A stretch of DNA of 64,000 bases from Desulfobacterium sp. (GCA_030145245.1 JAQYWC010000073.1:1-64000); one strand, 5' to 3'. Positions 44,768 to 54,945 are shown, counted from the first letter of the stretch. Numbers and translations are program-made. Notes: generated by a model not told the origin, from the sequence alone.

Positions 44768-45562
44768 TTACCACACCTTCCAGAAGGGCTTGTCTTCCTT
44801 TTCATCCAATGGCTCGTCATTGTAATCAATGTCTCCGATTACCTCAATCTCTTCCATCTCTTCCACGGCCCCAAACTCGTCTTCAGGTGTATCCTTGCCC
44901 CAGAATTTCCAGAAGGGTCTGTCTTCAGCACCGCTATGTCTGGAAGAAGCAGTGCCGTTTTTCCAGACTTTCCAGAAGGGTCTGTCTTCGGAACCGGTCT
45001 CCATGGGGCTTGGCATCAGCTTTTCCGGGTTTGACCTGATGTCGAAGGTTTCAGGTTCGGCTGGTTTGTCTTTTATGGTTTCAAGGGCTGCGGTTTTCCG
45101 GTCAAACAGCTTGTGGTTGATCTTTGCTGCCAGGATGTCGAGTTCCGGGATGATCTCTTCCATGGAGCCTGCCTGGCCAAAGAAGGTCTCGCTTGTGTTG
45201 TTGCCGGGATTAAAGACCGTGGTGTCCACGCTGAATGCCCCGTTAAATTCGGTGATGCTGCCGGAAAGCACATAGTCGGCATTGGTGGCAGCTGCCACTG
45301 CGGCCATGGAATTGCTGGGAGCGGCTGGAAGTTCATTGCTCTCCGCCACCAGGACACGCTCTTTCCACGACAGTCTGGACGTAAGCATCTGGTATACTCC
45401 ATCCCCGATATAGGAGAGCTCTTTCTGGGAGTGGATCTTAAAGGGAAGAATGGTGATCTTTTTGGTGTTTGCCAGGGCCGGTCCCTGGAACAGGAGGGCC
45501 GATACCGCAATGGATAGAAATCCTATCCTGGCCATGGTGGTGATTGAGCTGATGGGCTTCAA
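44768..45562 (-). CDS. Exported TolB_N/LpoB-like protein with C-terminal PFWK(V/F)W repeats (paralog 3)
   Basis: A signal peptide (ARIGFLSIAVSALLFQGPALA) precedes the same alpha/beta domain as in paralogs 1 and 2 (ITILPFKIHSQKELSYIGDG, then YQMLTSRL). There is no VCBS propeller. Instead the last 75 residues are acidic and hold three copies of a short motif: EDRPFWKVW, EDRPFWKFW and EDKPFWKVW, the third at the very C-terminus. The start is TTG with GGGAG eight bases upstream; ATG 45535 lacks a ribosome binding site. It lies 16 bases after gatB on the same strand. The function is unknown. Confidence 0.72.
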   Translation of the reverse strand: MKPISSITTMARIGFLSIAVSALLFQGPALANTKKITILPFKIHSQKELSYIGDGVYQMLTSRLSWKERVLVAESNELPAAPSNSMAAVAAATNADYVLSGSITEFNGAFSVDTTVFNPGNNTSETFFGQAGSMEEIIPELDILAAKINHKLFDRKTAALETIKDKPAEPETFDIRSNPEKLMPSPMETGSEDRPFWKVWKNGTASSRHSGAEDRPFWKFWGKDTPEDEFGAVEEMEEIEVIGDIDYNDEPLDEKEDKPFWKVW

Positions 45563-45578
45563 ATTAAAAACTCCCTGG

Positions 45579-47006
45579 CTATAATTTTTCTTTTAGAATC
45601 TGGGTGATGACCTTGGGGTCGGCCTTGCCGCGGCTCTGTTTCATGATCTGGCCCATGAAAAAGCTGAAGAGCTTGGTCTTGCCGCCGCGATAGGCCTCAA
45701 GCTCTTCCGGGTTGGCATCCATGACCTGGGTTACCATATCGTCCAGGGCGCTCTGGTCTGAGACCTGTTCCAATCCCATCGCCTTGACAATCTCAGCCGG
45801 TGTTTTTCCGGATGCGACCATCTCGTCGAACACGGTCTTGGCTGCCTTGGCATTGATGGTGTTGGCTTCAAGGAGTTTAAGGAGTTCTGCAAGCTGGCCG
45901 GCGTTAACGGGAACGTTTTCAATGGTGATCTCCCCGTTTTTGAGGAGCCCGAGTACGGGACCCATGACCCAGTTGGCGGCAAGCTTTGCCTCCTTGAGTC
46001 CTTTGGCTGCCGCTTCAAAGTAATCGGCAAGGCTTCTTCCGGAGATCAATACGGCAGCATCATAGCCGGACAGGTCGTATTGCTCCATGAACCGTGCCTT
46101 CTTTGCATCGGGAAGCTCGGGCAGGCTCTCTCTCACCTCGGTCATCCAGTCGTCGTCAACGATCAGTGGAACAAGGTCGGGTTCCGGAAAATAGCGGTAG
46201 TCGTGGGCCTCTTCCTTGCTTCTCATGGAGGCGGTCCGGTTCCTGGCTGTGTCCCAGAGCCGGGTTTCCTGGACAATTTTATGGCCCTCTTCAAGGCGGT
46301 AGGTCTGGCGCTGGATCTCGTAGGCAATGGCCTTTTCAACGTTTCTGAAGGAGTTGAGGTTCTTCAGCTCTGTCCGTGTGCCGAACTCTTCCTGGCCAAC
46401 GGGCCGGAGGGAGATGTTGGCATCGCACCGAAAGCTTCCCTCTTCCATGTTGCCGTTGCAAACGCCGATGTAGCGGACGATGGCGTGGAGTTTCCTGAGG
46501 TAGGCCCCTGCTTCCTTTGGGGTTCGGATATCGGGCTCGCTGACGATCTCAACCAGGGGGATTCCCGTTCGGTTAAGGTCCACCATGCTCTTTGGCCGGT
46601 CAGGATCGTGGATCAGTTTACCTGCGTCCTCTTCCATGTGGATCCGGGTGATGCCGATTCTTTTTTCACTGCCGTCTTCAAGCTCTATGTCGAGATGGCC
46701 GTGCTCGGCAATGGGGGCGGCATACTGGGTGATCTGGTAGCCCTTTGGAAGGTCTGGGTAAAAATAGTTTTTCCTGTCGAACCTGCTTTCCCTTGCAACC
46801 GTGCAGTTGGTGGCAAGGGCGGTCTTGATGGCAAAGGTGACTGCCTGGTGGTTGAGCACGGGGAGAACCCCGGGCATTCCGGTGCATACCGGGCAGGTGT
46901 GGGCATTTGGAGAGGCTCCAAAGCTGGTGGAACAGCTGCAGAATATCTTTGTCTCGGTGTCTAACTGGGCGTGAACTTCTAACCCTATTACAGGTTCAAA
47001 CCGCAT
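45579..47006 (-). CDS. gatB: Asp-tRNA(Asn)/Glu-tRNA(Gln) amidotransferase subunit B
   Basis: GatB binds the mischarged tRNA and forms the phosphoryl-acyl intermediate. The start [15 protein letters not shown] and the zinc-site region [20 protein letters not shown] are typical, as is the C-terminal YqeY-like tail. The 475 residues are full length. Here it is separated from gatCA and co-directional with paralog 3. A leader hairpin (47030-47046, GCCGCCC/GGGCGGC) lies between promoter and start. Confidence 0.96.
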   Translation of the reverse strand: MRFEPVIGLEVHAQLDTETKIFCSCSTSFGASPNAHTCPVCTGMPGVLPVLNHQAVTFAIKTALATNCTVARESRFDRKNYFYPDLPKGYQITQYAAPIAEHGHLDIELEDGSEKRIGITRIHMEEDAGKLIHDPDRPKSMVDLNRTGIPLVEIVSEPDIRTPKEAGAYLRKLHAIVRYIGVCNGNMEEGSFRCDANISLRPVGQEEFGTRTELKNLNSFRNVEKAIAYEIQRQTYRLEEGHKIVQETRLWDTARNRTASMRSKEEAHDYRYFPEPDLVPLIVDDDWMTEVRESLPELPDAKKARFMEQYDLSGYDAAVLISGRSLADYFEAAAKGLKEAKLAANWVMGPVLGLLKNGEITIENVPVNAGQLAELLKLLEANTINAKAAKTVFDEMVASGKTPAEIVKAMGLEQVSDQSALDDMVTQVMDANPEELEAYRGGKTKLFSFFMGQIMKQSRGKADPKVITQILKEKL

Positions 47007-47090
47007 AAATCTGTTATTCCTGTCTTTTGGCCGCCCCTGGGGCGGCGTTAACGATTAAATCCTTGGATGGCATACAAAATATAACAATAT

Positions 47091-47119
47091 CTTATAACCT
47101 TGATGATTTGATTTATCAA
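47091..47119 (-). promoter_or_regulatory. Promoter of gatB
   Basis: On the minus strand TTGATA (47114-47119) and TATAAG (47091-47096) are 17 bases apart, about 85 bases before the gatB start. Confidence 0.6.
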
Positions 47120-47166
47120 TATTATTCTTTATGTTATATTGACTGTTTGCATAAAAATGCAACCTT

Positions 47167-47184
47167 CGGCGGGAACGCCGTTTT
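47167..47184 (+). terminator. Small terminator-like hairpin in the leader of DUF2065-queA
   Basis: CGGCG-GGAA-CGCCG with a tetraloop is followed by TTTT. A second hairpin (TTGCAT/ATGCAA at 47147-47162) lies just before it. It may be an attenuator or simply a weak terminator. Confidence 0.4.
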
Positions 47185-47262
47185 ATACTGTTCATGAAAT
47201 GTCCGGGCCGGTGACAACGGTACAAGATAGCCGGCAGGGACGTTAAAAGAGGATGATCGTCA

Positions 47263-47454
47263 ATGGAATTTTTTTTATGTGTGATGGGCATGGTGATGAT
47301 CGTGGAAGGGCTACCCTATTTTGCCTTCCCCGCCCGGATGAAGGAGATGATTCAGGTGGTTGTGACCCTTCCTGATGGGGCCCTTCGCAGGTTCGGATGT
47401 ATGCTCATGGTGTTGGGGCTCGGTATTGTCTATCTGGGGAGGAATCTTGGCTGA
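47263..47454 (+). CDS. DUF2065 family small membrane protein
   Basis: The 63-residue protein has two membrane segments: FFLCVMGMVMIVEGLPYF and RFGCMLMVLGLGIVYLG. The GLPYF and motif order match DUF2065. Its function is unknown. GAGG lies about nine bases before ATG. The stop overlaps the queA start by one base (TGATG), so translation is probably coupled. Confidence 0.85.
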   Translation: MEFFLCVMGMVMIVEGLPYFAFPARMKEMIQVVVTLPDGALRRFGCMLMVLGLGIVYLGRNLG

Positions 47455-48512
47455 TGTATGGCTTGACTGATTATTGTTATGACCTTCCTGAGGATAGAAT
47501 AGCCCAGGTCCCCTGTGAGACCCGGGACGGATCAAGGCTGTTAAGGCTTGATAAAGAGGCTGGCGGCCTTTCCCACCACAGGTTCCAGGAGATACTGGAT
47601 CTGCTCAACCCCGGCGACCTTGTGGTGATCAACAACACAAAGGTTGTGCCGGCACGGCTCAAGGGCAACAAAACCACCGGCGGTGCCGTGGAGGTGATGA
47701 TCGTTGATTATGCCACCGGGTTGAAGAGCCTTGAAGCCAACGGTTATTTCCAGTGCGACTGCCTTGTGCGGGCATCTAAAAGCCCCAAAGAGGGAACTAC
47801 TCTTCACCTTGGCGACGAGATCACGGCCAGGGTTGAGCAGCGGAAAGGCGGGCTGTTCGAGCTCAGGTTCTTTTGTGAAAACGATATTGTCACGGCCCTG
47901 AAAAGCCGGGGAGAGCTGCCGTTGCCGCCCTATATCCGGCGGAATAACGGGTTGAGCACCCAGGACCGGACGAGTTATCAGACCGTCTATGCCACGGAAG
48001 AGGGCGCGGTTGCCGCCCCCACGGCCGGACTTCACTTTACCGATTCCCTGATGGATGCGCTTCGGGCAAAAGGGATCGAGTTTACCACCGTCACTCTCCA
48101 CGTGGGCTATGGAACCTTTGTTCCGGTTCGGGTGGATGATATCCGGGACCACAAGATCCACAGGGAATCCTATCACATCTCCGAGCAGAGTGCCCAGACC
48201 ATCAACCGGGCCAGGGAGGAGGGCAGAAGGGTGGTTGCCGTAGGTACCACCAGCGTCCGTACCCTTGAGTTTGCAGCGGATGATACAGGGCGGGTAGCGT
48301 CGGGGGGAGGTGTTTGCGACCTCTTTATCTATCCGGGTTACAGGTTCAAGCTGGTGGATGCCATTATCACCAACTTTCATCTGCCAGAGTCCACCCTTCT
48401 CATGCTCGTTTCCGCATTTGCCGGAAAGGATAAGATCTTCAGGGCCTATGAAGAGGCCGTTCAATCAAACTACCGGTTTTTCAGCTATGGCGATGCCATG
48501 CTCATCGAATAA
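47454..48512 (+). CDS. queA: S-adenosylmethionine:tRNA ribosyltransferase-isomerase
   Basis: QueA adds the epoxycyclopentane ring to 7-aminomethyl-7-deazaguanine in tRNA, the step after Tgt in queuosine synthesis. The start YGLTDYCYDLPEDRIAQ, VPARLKGNK and the C-terminal NFHLPESTLLMLVSAF are diagnostic. At 352 residues it is full length from ATG 47454. The track start at 47397 lies inside the previous gene. A GC-rich hairpin (48520-48548) without a T-run separates it from tgt. Confidence 0.96.
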   Translation: MYGLTDYCYDLPEDRIAQVPCETRDGSRLLRLDKEAGGLSHHRFQEILDLLNPGDLVVINNTKVVPARLKGNKTTGGAVEVMIVDYATGLKSLEANGYFQCDCLVRASKSPKEGTTLHLGDEITARVEQRKGGLFELRFFCENDIVTALKSRGELPLPPYIRRNNGLSTQDRTSYQTVYATEEGAVAAPTAGLHFTDSLMDALRAKGIEFTTVTLHVGYGTFVPVRVDDIRDHKIHRESYHISEQSAQTINRAREEGRRVVAVGTTSVRTLEFAADDTGRVASGGGVCDLFIYPGYRFKLVDAIITNFHLPESTLLMLVSAFAGKDKIFRAYEEAVQSNYRFFSYGDAMLIE

Positions 48513-49742
<1,230 letters not shown>

Positions 49743-49745
49743 TCC

Positions 49746-50924
49746 ATGACCATAGCAGCGAAGATTGAAGAGACCCTGTCCAAATCCTCCTGGATCAGGA
49801 AGATGTTTGAAGAGGGCGGAAGGCTCAAGGCCGAGCACGGAGCAGACAATGTGTTTGATTTCAGCATCGGCAACCCAAACCTTGAACCGCCCCAGGCCTT
49901 TCAGGATGCCCTTGAAAAGATTGCCTGCCAGAAGGGGGAGAACATCCACGGCTATATGCCCAATCCCGGATATCCCTCGGTGCGGCAGGCCATTGCGGAT
50001 AACGTGGGGGATGAGCAGGGAGCCGTTCTCTCCGCCGATGACATCGTCATCACCTGCGGAGCGGCAGGCGGCCTCAACATCATCTTGAAGGCCTTGCTCA
50101 ACCCCGGGGACGAGGTGCTGGTGACAAGGCCATTTTTTGTCGAGTACACCTTTTATGCGGACAACCACGGGGGCGTGCTCAAGACGGTTGAGGCAAACGA
50201 GGATTTCACCCTGAACCTTGCTGCCATGGAAGCAGCCATCACCCCCAAGACCAAGGTGGTGATCATCAATTCCCCCAACAACCCAACCGGTCAGATCTAT
50301 TCCAAAGAGAGCCTTGCCGCCCTTGGTGATCTCCTTGGGAAAAAGGGGACCGAGTTTGGTACCACCATCTATCTTGTGTCCGACGAGCCCTACAGAAAGA
50401 TCGTGTTTGACAACACCGTGATTCCCCCGGTGTTCCCGGCCTATGATAACACCATCGTGGCAACCTCCCACTCCAAGGATCTTTCCCTACCCGGGGAGCG
50501 GATCGGCTATCTTATTGTCAATCCCGCCTGCCCCTTTCGGGATCAGCTCCTGCCCGCCCTGGCGCTTACCAACAGGATACTCGGGTTTGTCAATGCGCCG
50601 GCCCTGATGCAGCGGGTGCTCCCCCTTATCCAGGGGGCGAGTGTGGATATCGACGCCTATCGAAGAAAGCGGGATCTCCTCTGTGATGTGCTCAATGATG
50701 CGGGCTACACCTTTACCACGCCTCCCGGAGCCTTTTACTTTTTTGTAAAATCCCCCATCGAGGATGATGTGAAGTTCGTGGGAATGCTCCAGGAGGAGCT
50801 GATCCTGGCCGTGCCGGGAACCGGATTCGGCGGACCCGGATATTTCCGTTTGGCCTTTTGCGTGGATGACGGTACTATAGAACGGTCAGGGTCAGCGTTT
50901 AAACGGGCCATGGACAGGGTATAG
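49746..50924 (+). CDS. Pyridoxal-phosphate aminotransferase, class I/II
   Basis: Fold type I aminotransferase motifs are visible: SIGNPNLEPPQAF near the N-terminus, NSPNNPTGQIY, LVSDEPYRKI and HSKDLSLPGERIGYL, which contains the PLP lysine. The 392-residue length fits aspartate or aromatic aminotransferases. The substrate cannot be fixed from sequence. It lies in the operon between tgt and hypA. Confidence 0.88.
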   Translation: MTIAAKIEETLSKSSWIRKMFEEGGRLKAEHGADNVFDFSIGNPNLEPPQAFQDALEKIACQKGENIHGYMPNPGYPSVRQAIADNVGDEQGAVLSADDIVITCGAAGGLNIILKALLNPGDEVLVTRPFFVEYTFYADNHGGVLKTVEANEDFTLNLAAMEAAITPKTKVVIINSPNNPTGQIYSKESLAALGDLLGKKGTEFGTTIYLVSDEPYRKIVFDNTVIPPVFPAYDNTIVATSHSKDLSLPGERIGYLIVNPACPFRDQLLPALALTNRILGFVNAPALMQRVLPLIQGASVDIDAYRRKRDLLCDVLNDAGYTFTTPPGAFYFFVKSPIEDDVKFVGMLQEELILAVPGTGFGGPGYFRLAFCVDDGTIERSGSAFKRAMDRV

Positions 50925-50934
50925 GAGGGGACTG

Positions 50935-51282
50935 ATGCACGAGATGGGTGTGGCCCAGCAGATGGTTGACATTGCCCTTGATGCGATCCCCGTGGAGATC
51001 GAGAATCCAAGGGTTGAAGTCCTTAACCTCAGGATCGGCAAGCTTGCGGCGGTTGTGGAGCACAGCCTCCGGTTCTGCATGGAGATCATAGCCAAGGATA
51101 CCCCCCTTGAGGGGGCAAGGCTTGTGATCGACCAGGTGGATGTGAAGGCAAGGTGCAAAAGTTGCGGCCACGAATGGGTGGTGGAGGGACCTGCGTTCCG
51201 GTGTCCTGCTTGCACGGACGGAACCGTGGAGCTCCTCTCCGGAAGGGAACTTGAGATCTCTTCCCTTGAGATCGCAGATTGA
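50935..51282 (+). CDS. hypA: Hydrogenase nickel incorporation protein HypA
   Basis: HypA is a zinc-containing nickel chaperone that works with HypB to load the NiFe hydrogenase centre. The N-terminal MHE motif (nickel site) and the zinc site CKSCGHEWVVEGPAFRCPAC are clear. Its 115 residues are typical. No hydrogenase structural genes are in the window. Confidence 0.93.
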   Translation: MHEMGVAQQMVDIALDAIPVEIENPRVEVLNLRIGKLAAVVEHSLRFCMEIIAKDTPLEGARLVIDQVDVKARCKSCGHEWVVEGPAFRCPACTDGTVELLSGRELEISSLEIAD

Positions 51283-51325
51283 TATAAACCGATAAAGAGA
51301 CAACGTTAGGATTAGGCAAAAGACT

Positions 51326-51988
51326 ATGGAGATTAAGATTCAGAAAAGGGTGCTGGAAGCCAACGAGAGCATGGCCGAAAAAAACAGGAAATTTTTTGCG
51401 GAAAAAAAGGTGTTTGTCCTGAACATGATGAGTTCTCCCGGATCCGGGAAGACAGAAACCCTTTGTAAGACCCTCTCAAGGATCATGCCCGGGATACGGA
51501 CCGGAGTCATCGTGGGGGACATCTGCACCTGCAATGACGCCGACAGGCTTAAGGCTACAGGCGCCGTGGCCGTCCAGATCAACACGGATCAGTTTGGCGG
51601 CGACTGCCACCTTGCGGCCCACCTCATCGAAAAGACGGCCAAAGAGCTTGATCTTGATAATCTGGATCTTCTCATTGTCGAGAATATCGGCAACCTTGTC
51701 TGTCCGGCTGAATTTGATATCGGAGAGGATGCAAGAACCGTTGTGCTGAGCGTCACCGAGGGCGAAGACAAGCCCTTGAAATACCCCTTGATGTTCAGGC
51801 TTGCCGATTCAGCCATCCTTAACAAGGTTGATCTTTTGCCCTATCTTGATTTCAATGCAAAAGAGGCTGTGGACAACATGACCCAGGTGCATCCGGGGAT
51901 GCCGGTGTTTGAGTTGTCTGCAAAGACAGAAGAGGGATTCGAGCCCTGGATCAACTGGCTCGAATCAAAGGTGCGGTCAAAGATTTAG
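51326..51988 (+). CDS. hypB: Hydrogenase nickel incorporation GTPase HypB
   Basis: HypB is the SIMIBI-class GTPase acting with HypA. MMSSPGSGKTETL is the P-loop; VGDICTCNDADR and a later SAILNKVDLLPYLDF give the switch and guanine motifs. It has no N-terminal histidine-rich or CxxCGC nickel-storage segment, so it is the short form. At 220 residues the length fits. Confidence 0.94.
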   Translation: MEIKIQKRVLEANESMAEKNRKFFAEKKVFVLNMMSSPGSGKTETLCKTLSRIMPGIRTGVIVGDICTCNDADRLKATGAVAVQINTDQFGGDCHLAAHLIEKTAKELDLDNLDLLIVENIGNLVCPAEFDIGEDARTVVLSVTEGEDKPLKYPLMFRLADSAILNKVDLLPYLDFNAKEAVDNMTQVHPGMPVFELSAKTEEGFEPWINWLESKVRSKI

Positions 51989-52033
51989 CACTTTCGCTTA
52001 CAGGTCCTGGATTGTCCGGGGCAGGGGGGAGTC

Positions 52034-52885
52034 ATGGAGAGAAAACAAGCGGCATTCAGAGGTTCCTGGTACCCATCCGGAGCCCCCGGGTGTGAACTCG
52101 ATATTGCAAGGTTTCTCGGCCAGGGTAAAGGAGAGCTTGGGGGAGAGTTTGTGGGGGGGATCGTTCCCCATGCCGGATGGTATTATTCCGGCTCCATTGC
52201 CTGCCGGGTGATCGGAAGCATGGCGGCCGGGGATGTGGACGTGATTCTTATGTTCGGCCTTCACATGCATCCGGCTTCAACCCCCTGCGTCATGGTAAAG
52301 GGCGCCTGGGAGACGCCCTTTGGGGATCTTGCGGTCCATGAAGCGTTTGCCAGCGCCCTTGCTCGTATGGTGGGGGCGACTCCCATGGCTCCGGCAACCT
52401 TTCCCGAGGATAACACCATTGAAGTTCAGCTCCCCTTTGTAAAGCATTTTTTCCCCACGGCTGCCATCGTACCCGTGGGGGTCCCACCCTCAGCCCTTGC
52501 CCGGACCATGGGGACGGATGCCGTTGATGTGGCCTCAAAACTGGGGCTCGCCATCAAGGTGATCGGCTCCACCGACATGACCCACTACGGGCCCAACTAC
52601 GGCTTCACCCCGGGGGGAAGCGGCGAGATCGCCCATGACTGGGTCAAAAAGACCAACGATCCCAAGGCCATCAAGGCCATGGTCTCCATGGATGCCGACG
52701 CCATTGTGTCCCAGGGCCTGAAGAACCACAACCTCTGCTGCGCGGGCGCGGCAGCGGCAGCGGCAGCCGCATCCAAGGCCATGGGCGCCGCAAGGGGAAT
52801 TCGGCTCGACTACACAACAAGCTATGAAAAAAGTCCCGGGGACAGCTTTGTCGGGTATTCCGGCATCCTGTTTGAAAAGGGTTGA
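52034..52885 (+). CDS. AmmeMemoRadiSam system protein B (Memo family)
   Basis: The 283 residues match Memo/YjjI-type MEMO1 proteins: FRGSWYPSGAPGCELD, VPHAGWYYSG, then STDMTHYGPNYGFTP with conserved histidines and an acidic pair. The region NLCCAGAAAAAAAASKAMG lies near the C-terminus. AmmeMemoRadiSam systems usually pair this protein with an AMMECR1 and a radical-SAM protein, neither of which is in the window. The role is unknown. Confidence 0.88.
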   Translation: MERKQAAFRGSWYPSGAPGCELDIARFLGQGKGELGGEFVGGIVPHAGWYYSGSIACRVIGSMAAGDVDVILMFGLHMHPASTPCVMVKGAWETPFGDLAVHEAFASALARMVGATPMAPATFPEDNTIEVQLPFVKHFFPTAAIVPVGVPPSALARTMGTDAVDVASKLGLAIKVIGSTDMTHYGPNYGFTPGGSGEIAHDWVKKTNDPKAIKAMVSMDADAIVSQGLKNHNLCCAGAAAAAAAASKAMGAARGIRLDYTTSYEKSPGDSFVGYSGILFEKG

Positions 52886-52909
52886 TAAAATCAATAAAAG
52901 GGGGATGGG

Positions 52910-53317
52910 ATGGCTCTGATCACCTGGAACGACACCCTTAGTGTAAATGTGGAAGAGATTGACCGGGAGCACCGGAAGCTCATAGCGATGATCAATGAGC
53001 TGAATGATGCCATGAAGCAGGGTAAGGGAAAAGATGTTTTGGGGAAAATTGTGAACAGCCTAATCAGCTATACGGCAACTCACTTTAAAACAGAAGAGAA
53101 CTATTTCGCACAATTTGGATATCCGGATACGGAAGATCACAAAAAAGAGCATGTTGTCTTTGTCCAGAAAGTTTCAAGCTTCAAAGAGGGGTTTGAAAAG
53201 AGGGAACTGTCTTTGACCATTGAAGTTATGGGTTTCTTGAGTGACTGGCTGAAAAATCACATCATGGGCACGGATAAAAAATACACCCGGTTCTTCAACG
53301 AGATGGGGTTGAAATAA
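52910..53317 (+). CDS. Bacteriohemerythrin
   Basis: This four-helix di-iron oxygen-binding protein has all ligand positions: WNDTLSVNVEEIDREHRKL, HFKTEENYF, HKKEHVVF and a final HIMGTDKKY. At 135 residues it is a stand-alone domain. In anaerobes it probably binds or senses oxygen. A terminator follows. Confidence 0.94.
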   Translation: MALITWNDTLSVNVEEIDREHRKLIAMINELNDAMKQGKGKDVLGKIVNSLISYTATHFKTEENYFAQFGYPDTEDHKKEHVVFVQKVSSFKEGFEKRELSLTIEVMGFLSDWLKNHIMGTDKKYTRFFNEMGLK

Positions 53318-53365
53318 GCCACATAAACGTTTTCCTTTCATTCTTTATTCGTTTTTACAAAATAA

Positions 53366-53400
53366 AAATGGCGCAGCGGAAATTTTCCGTTGCGCCATTT
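53366..53400 (+). terminator. Bidirectional terminator between hemerythrin and gltX
   Basis: AAATGGCGCAGCGGAAA pairs with TTTCCGTTGCGCCATTT (one G-U pair). It lies between convergent genes, with A and T tracts at the sides. Confidence 0.85.
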
Positions 53401-53431
53401 GATGTCTTAGTGCCGACAGGTCCTGGTCGGG

Positions 53432-54838
53432 CTACTCTGCTGCCGGGGGAATGAGCTTTACGGCTTCCCGGATGCGGGAGACGGTTTTCTCCCGGCCAAG
53501 GGCCAGGATCATTTCAAATATTCCCGGGCTCACGGTCTTGCCGGTCAGGGCCACCCTCAAAGGCTGGGCGATCTTTCCAAACTTGAGCTCGTGTTTTTCC
53601 ATCACCTGCTTGAAGATCTCCTCAAGGGCGGGCTCTGTGAAATCCGCCAGGGCTTCGATGAGGTCCGCGCTCTCGGTCAGGGGCTCAAGGGCCTGGGGTT
53701 TGAGGAACTTTTTAACGGCCTTTTCATCAAAGTCCAGGGTCTCCTGGAAATAGAAGAGTGATGCTTCTGCCATCTCAACCAGGGTTTTGCTTCTCGGCTT
53801 GAGGGACTCAACGGCCAGCTGGGCGGCCTCCGGGTTTTTGATTTCGATTCCCCTGGCTGCAAGATAGGGGCTCAGGGCTTCTGCGATCTCCTCGTTGGAC
53901 TTCGCCTGGATATGCTTGGCGTTGAGGGCCATGAGCTTGTCCATGTCAAACATGGAGGCTGAGCGTCCGATGTGCTCGATGTCGAACTTTTCGATGAGCT
54001 CTTCCCTTGTGAAAAACTCCTGGTCTCCGTGGGACCAGCCAAGCCTTACCAGGTAGTTGAGCATGGCATCCGGCAGGATGCCCAGATCCCGGTACTCCTC
54101 GACACTGGTGGCGCCGTGGCGCTTGGAGAGCCTTGACTTGTCGTGGCCGAGCACCATGGGAACATGGCCGAATATCGGAGGTTCCGCCCCAAGGGCCTTA
54201 TATAGAAGGATCTGCTTGGGGGTGTTCACCAGGTGGTCATCTCCCCTGAGGATGGTGTTGATCCCCATGGTGAGGTCGTCCACCACGACTGCCAGGTTGT
54301 AAGTGGGGCTGCCGTCGCTTCTCTGGATGATGAAATCGTCGATTTCGCTGTTCTGGAACGAGGTGGGGCCCTTGACCACATCCTCCACCACAGTGGCTCC
54401 GTTGTCCGGAACCCTGAGTCTTACCACCATGTTCTTGCCGGACTCAAGATTGAGTTCCCTGCATTTACCGTTGTACATGGGGCGCTTGCCGTTGGCCTTG
54501 GCCTCCTCCCGCATGGCATCCACCTCTTCCGGTGTGCAGCTGCAGTAATATGCATGGCCTGAATCCACAAGTTTCTGAATGTACTCACGGTAAATAGGGT
54601 AGCGTTGGGTCTGGAAAAAGGGGCCTTCATCCCAGTCGATCTCAAGCCATTTCAAGGATTCAAAGATGGCATCCACCGATTCTTTTGTGGAACGGACCTC
54701 GTCCGTGTCTTCGATTCTTAAAACAAATTTACCGCCGGTTTTCCTTGCCCATAGCCAGTTGAAAAGGGCTGTACGTGCCCCTCCGATGTGAAGGTAACCC
54801 GTGGGGCTGGGGGGAAATCGTGTTATGACTGTATCCAT
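53432..54838 (-). CDS. gltX: Glutamyl-tRNA synthetase
   Basis: This class I synthetase charges tRNA-Glu, and in gatCAB organisms usually also tRNA-Gln. The motifs are TRFPPSPTGYLHIGGART (HIGH type) and LSKRHGAT (KMSKS type). At 468 residues the length is normal. I chose ATG 54838 with GGAG five bases before it, not the track start at 54898. The 207 bases between gltX and rpmF hold divergent control regions. Confidence 0.95.
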   Translation of the reverse strand: MDTVITRFPPSPTGYLHIGGARTALFNWLWARKTGGKFVLRIEDTDEVRSTKESVDAIFESLKWLEIDWDEGPFFQTQRYPIYREYIQKLVDSGHAYYCSCTPEEVDAMREEAKANGKRPMYNGKCRELNLESGKNMVVRLRVPDNGATVVEDVVKGPTSFQNSEIDDFIIQRSDGSPTYNLAVVVDDLTMGINTILRGDDHLVNTPKQILLYKALGAEPPIFGHVPMVLGHDKSRLSKRHGATSVEEYRDLGILPDAMLNYLVRLGWSHGDQEFFTREELIEKFDIEHIGRSASMFDMDKLMALNAKHIQAKSNEEIAEALSPYLAARGIEIKNPEAAQLAVESLKPRSKTLVEMAEASLFYFQETLDFDEKAVKKFLKPQALEPLTESADLIEALADFTEPALEEIFKQVMEKHELKFGKIAQPLRVALTGKTVSPGIFEMILALGREKTVSRIREAVKLIPPAAE

Positions 54839-54945
54839 AGTTGCTCCGTAAAATGCATATGATTTTTTCATGTAATTCCTGGGGCATGGAAATATCACAG
54901 GCCTTAGATTTGGGCAAGGGATATTGGGCTGTAACGATTATTTTC

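Noticed and set aside
44595-44825. 76-aa plus-strand ORF with a possible ATG at 44628
   Set aside because: It reads through a strong terminator and into the end of the opposite gene; no domain.
47120-47262. preQ1 riboswitch before queA
   Set aside because: The hairpins do not match the known preQ1 aptamer sequences.
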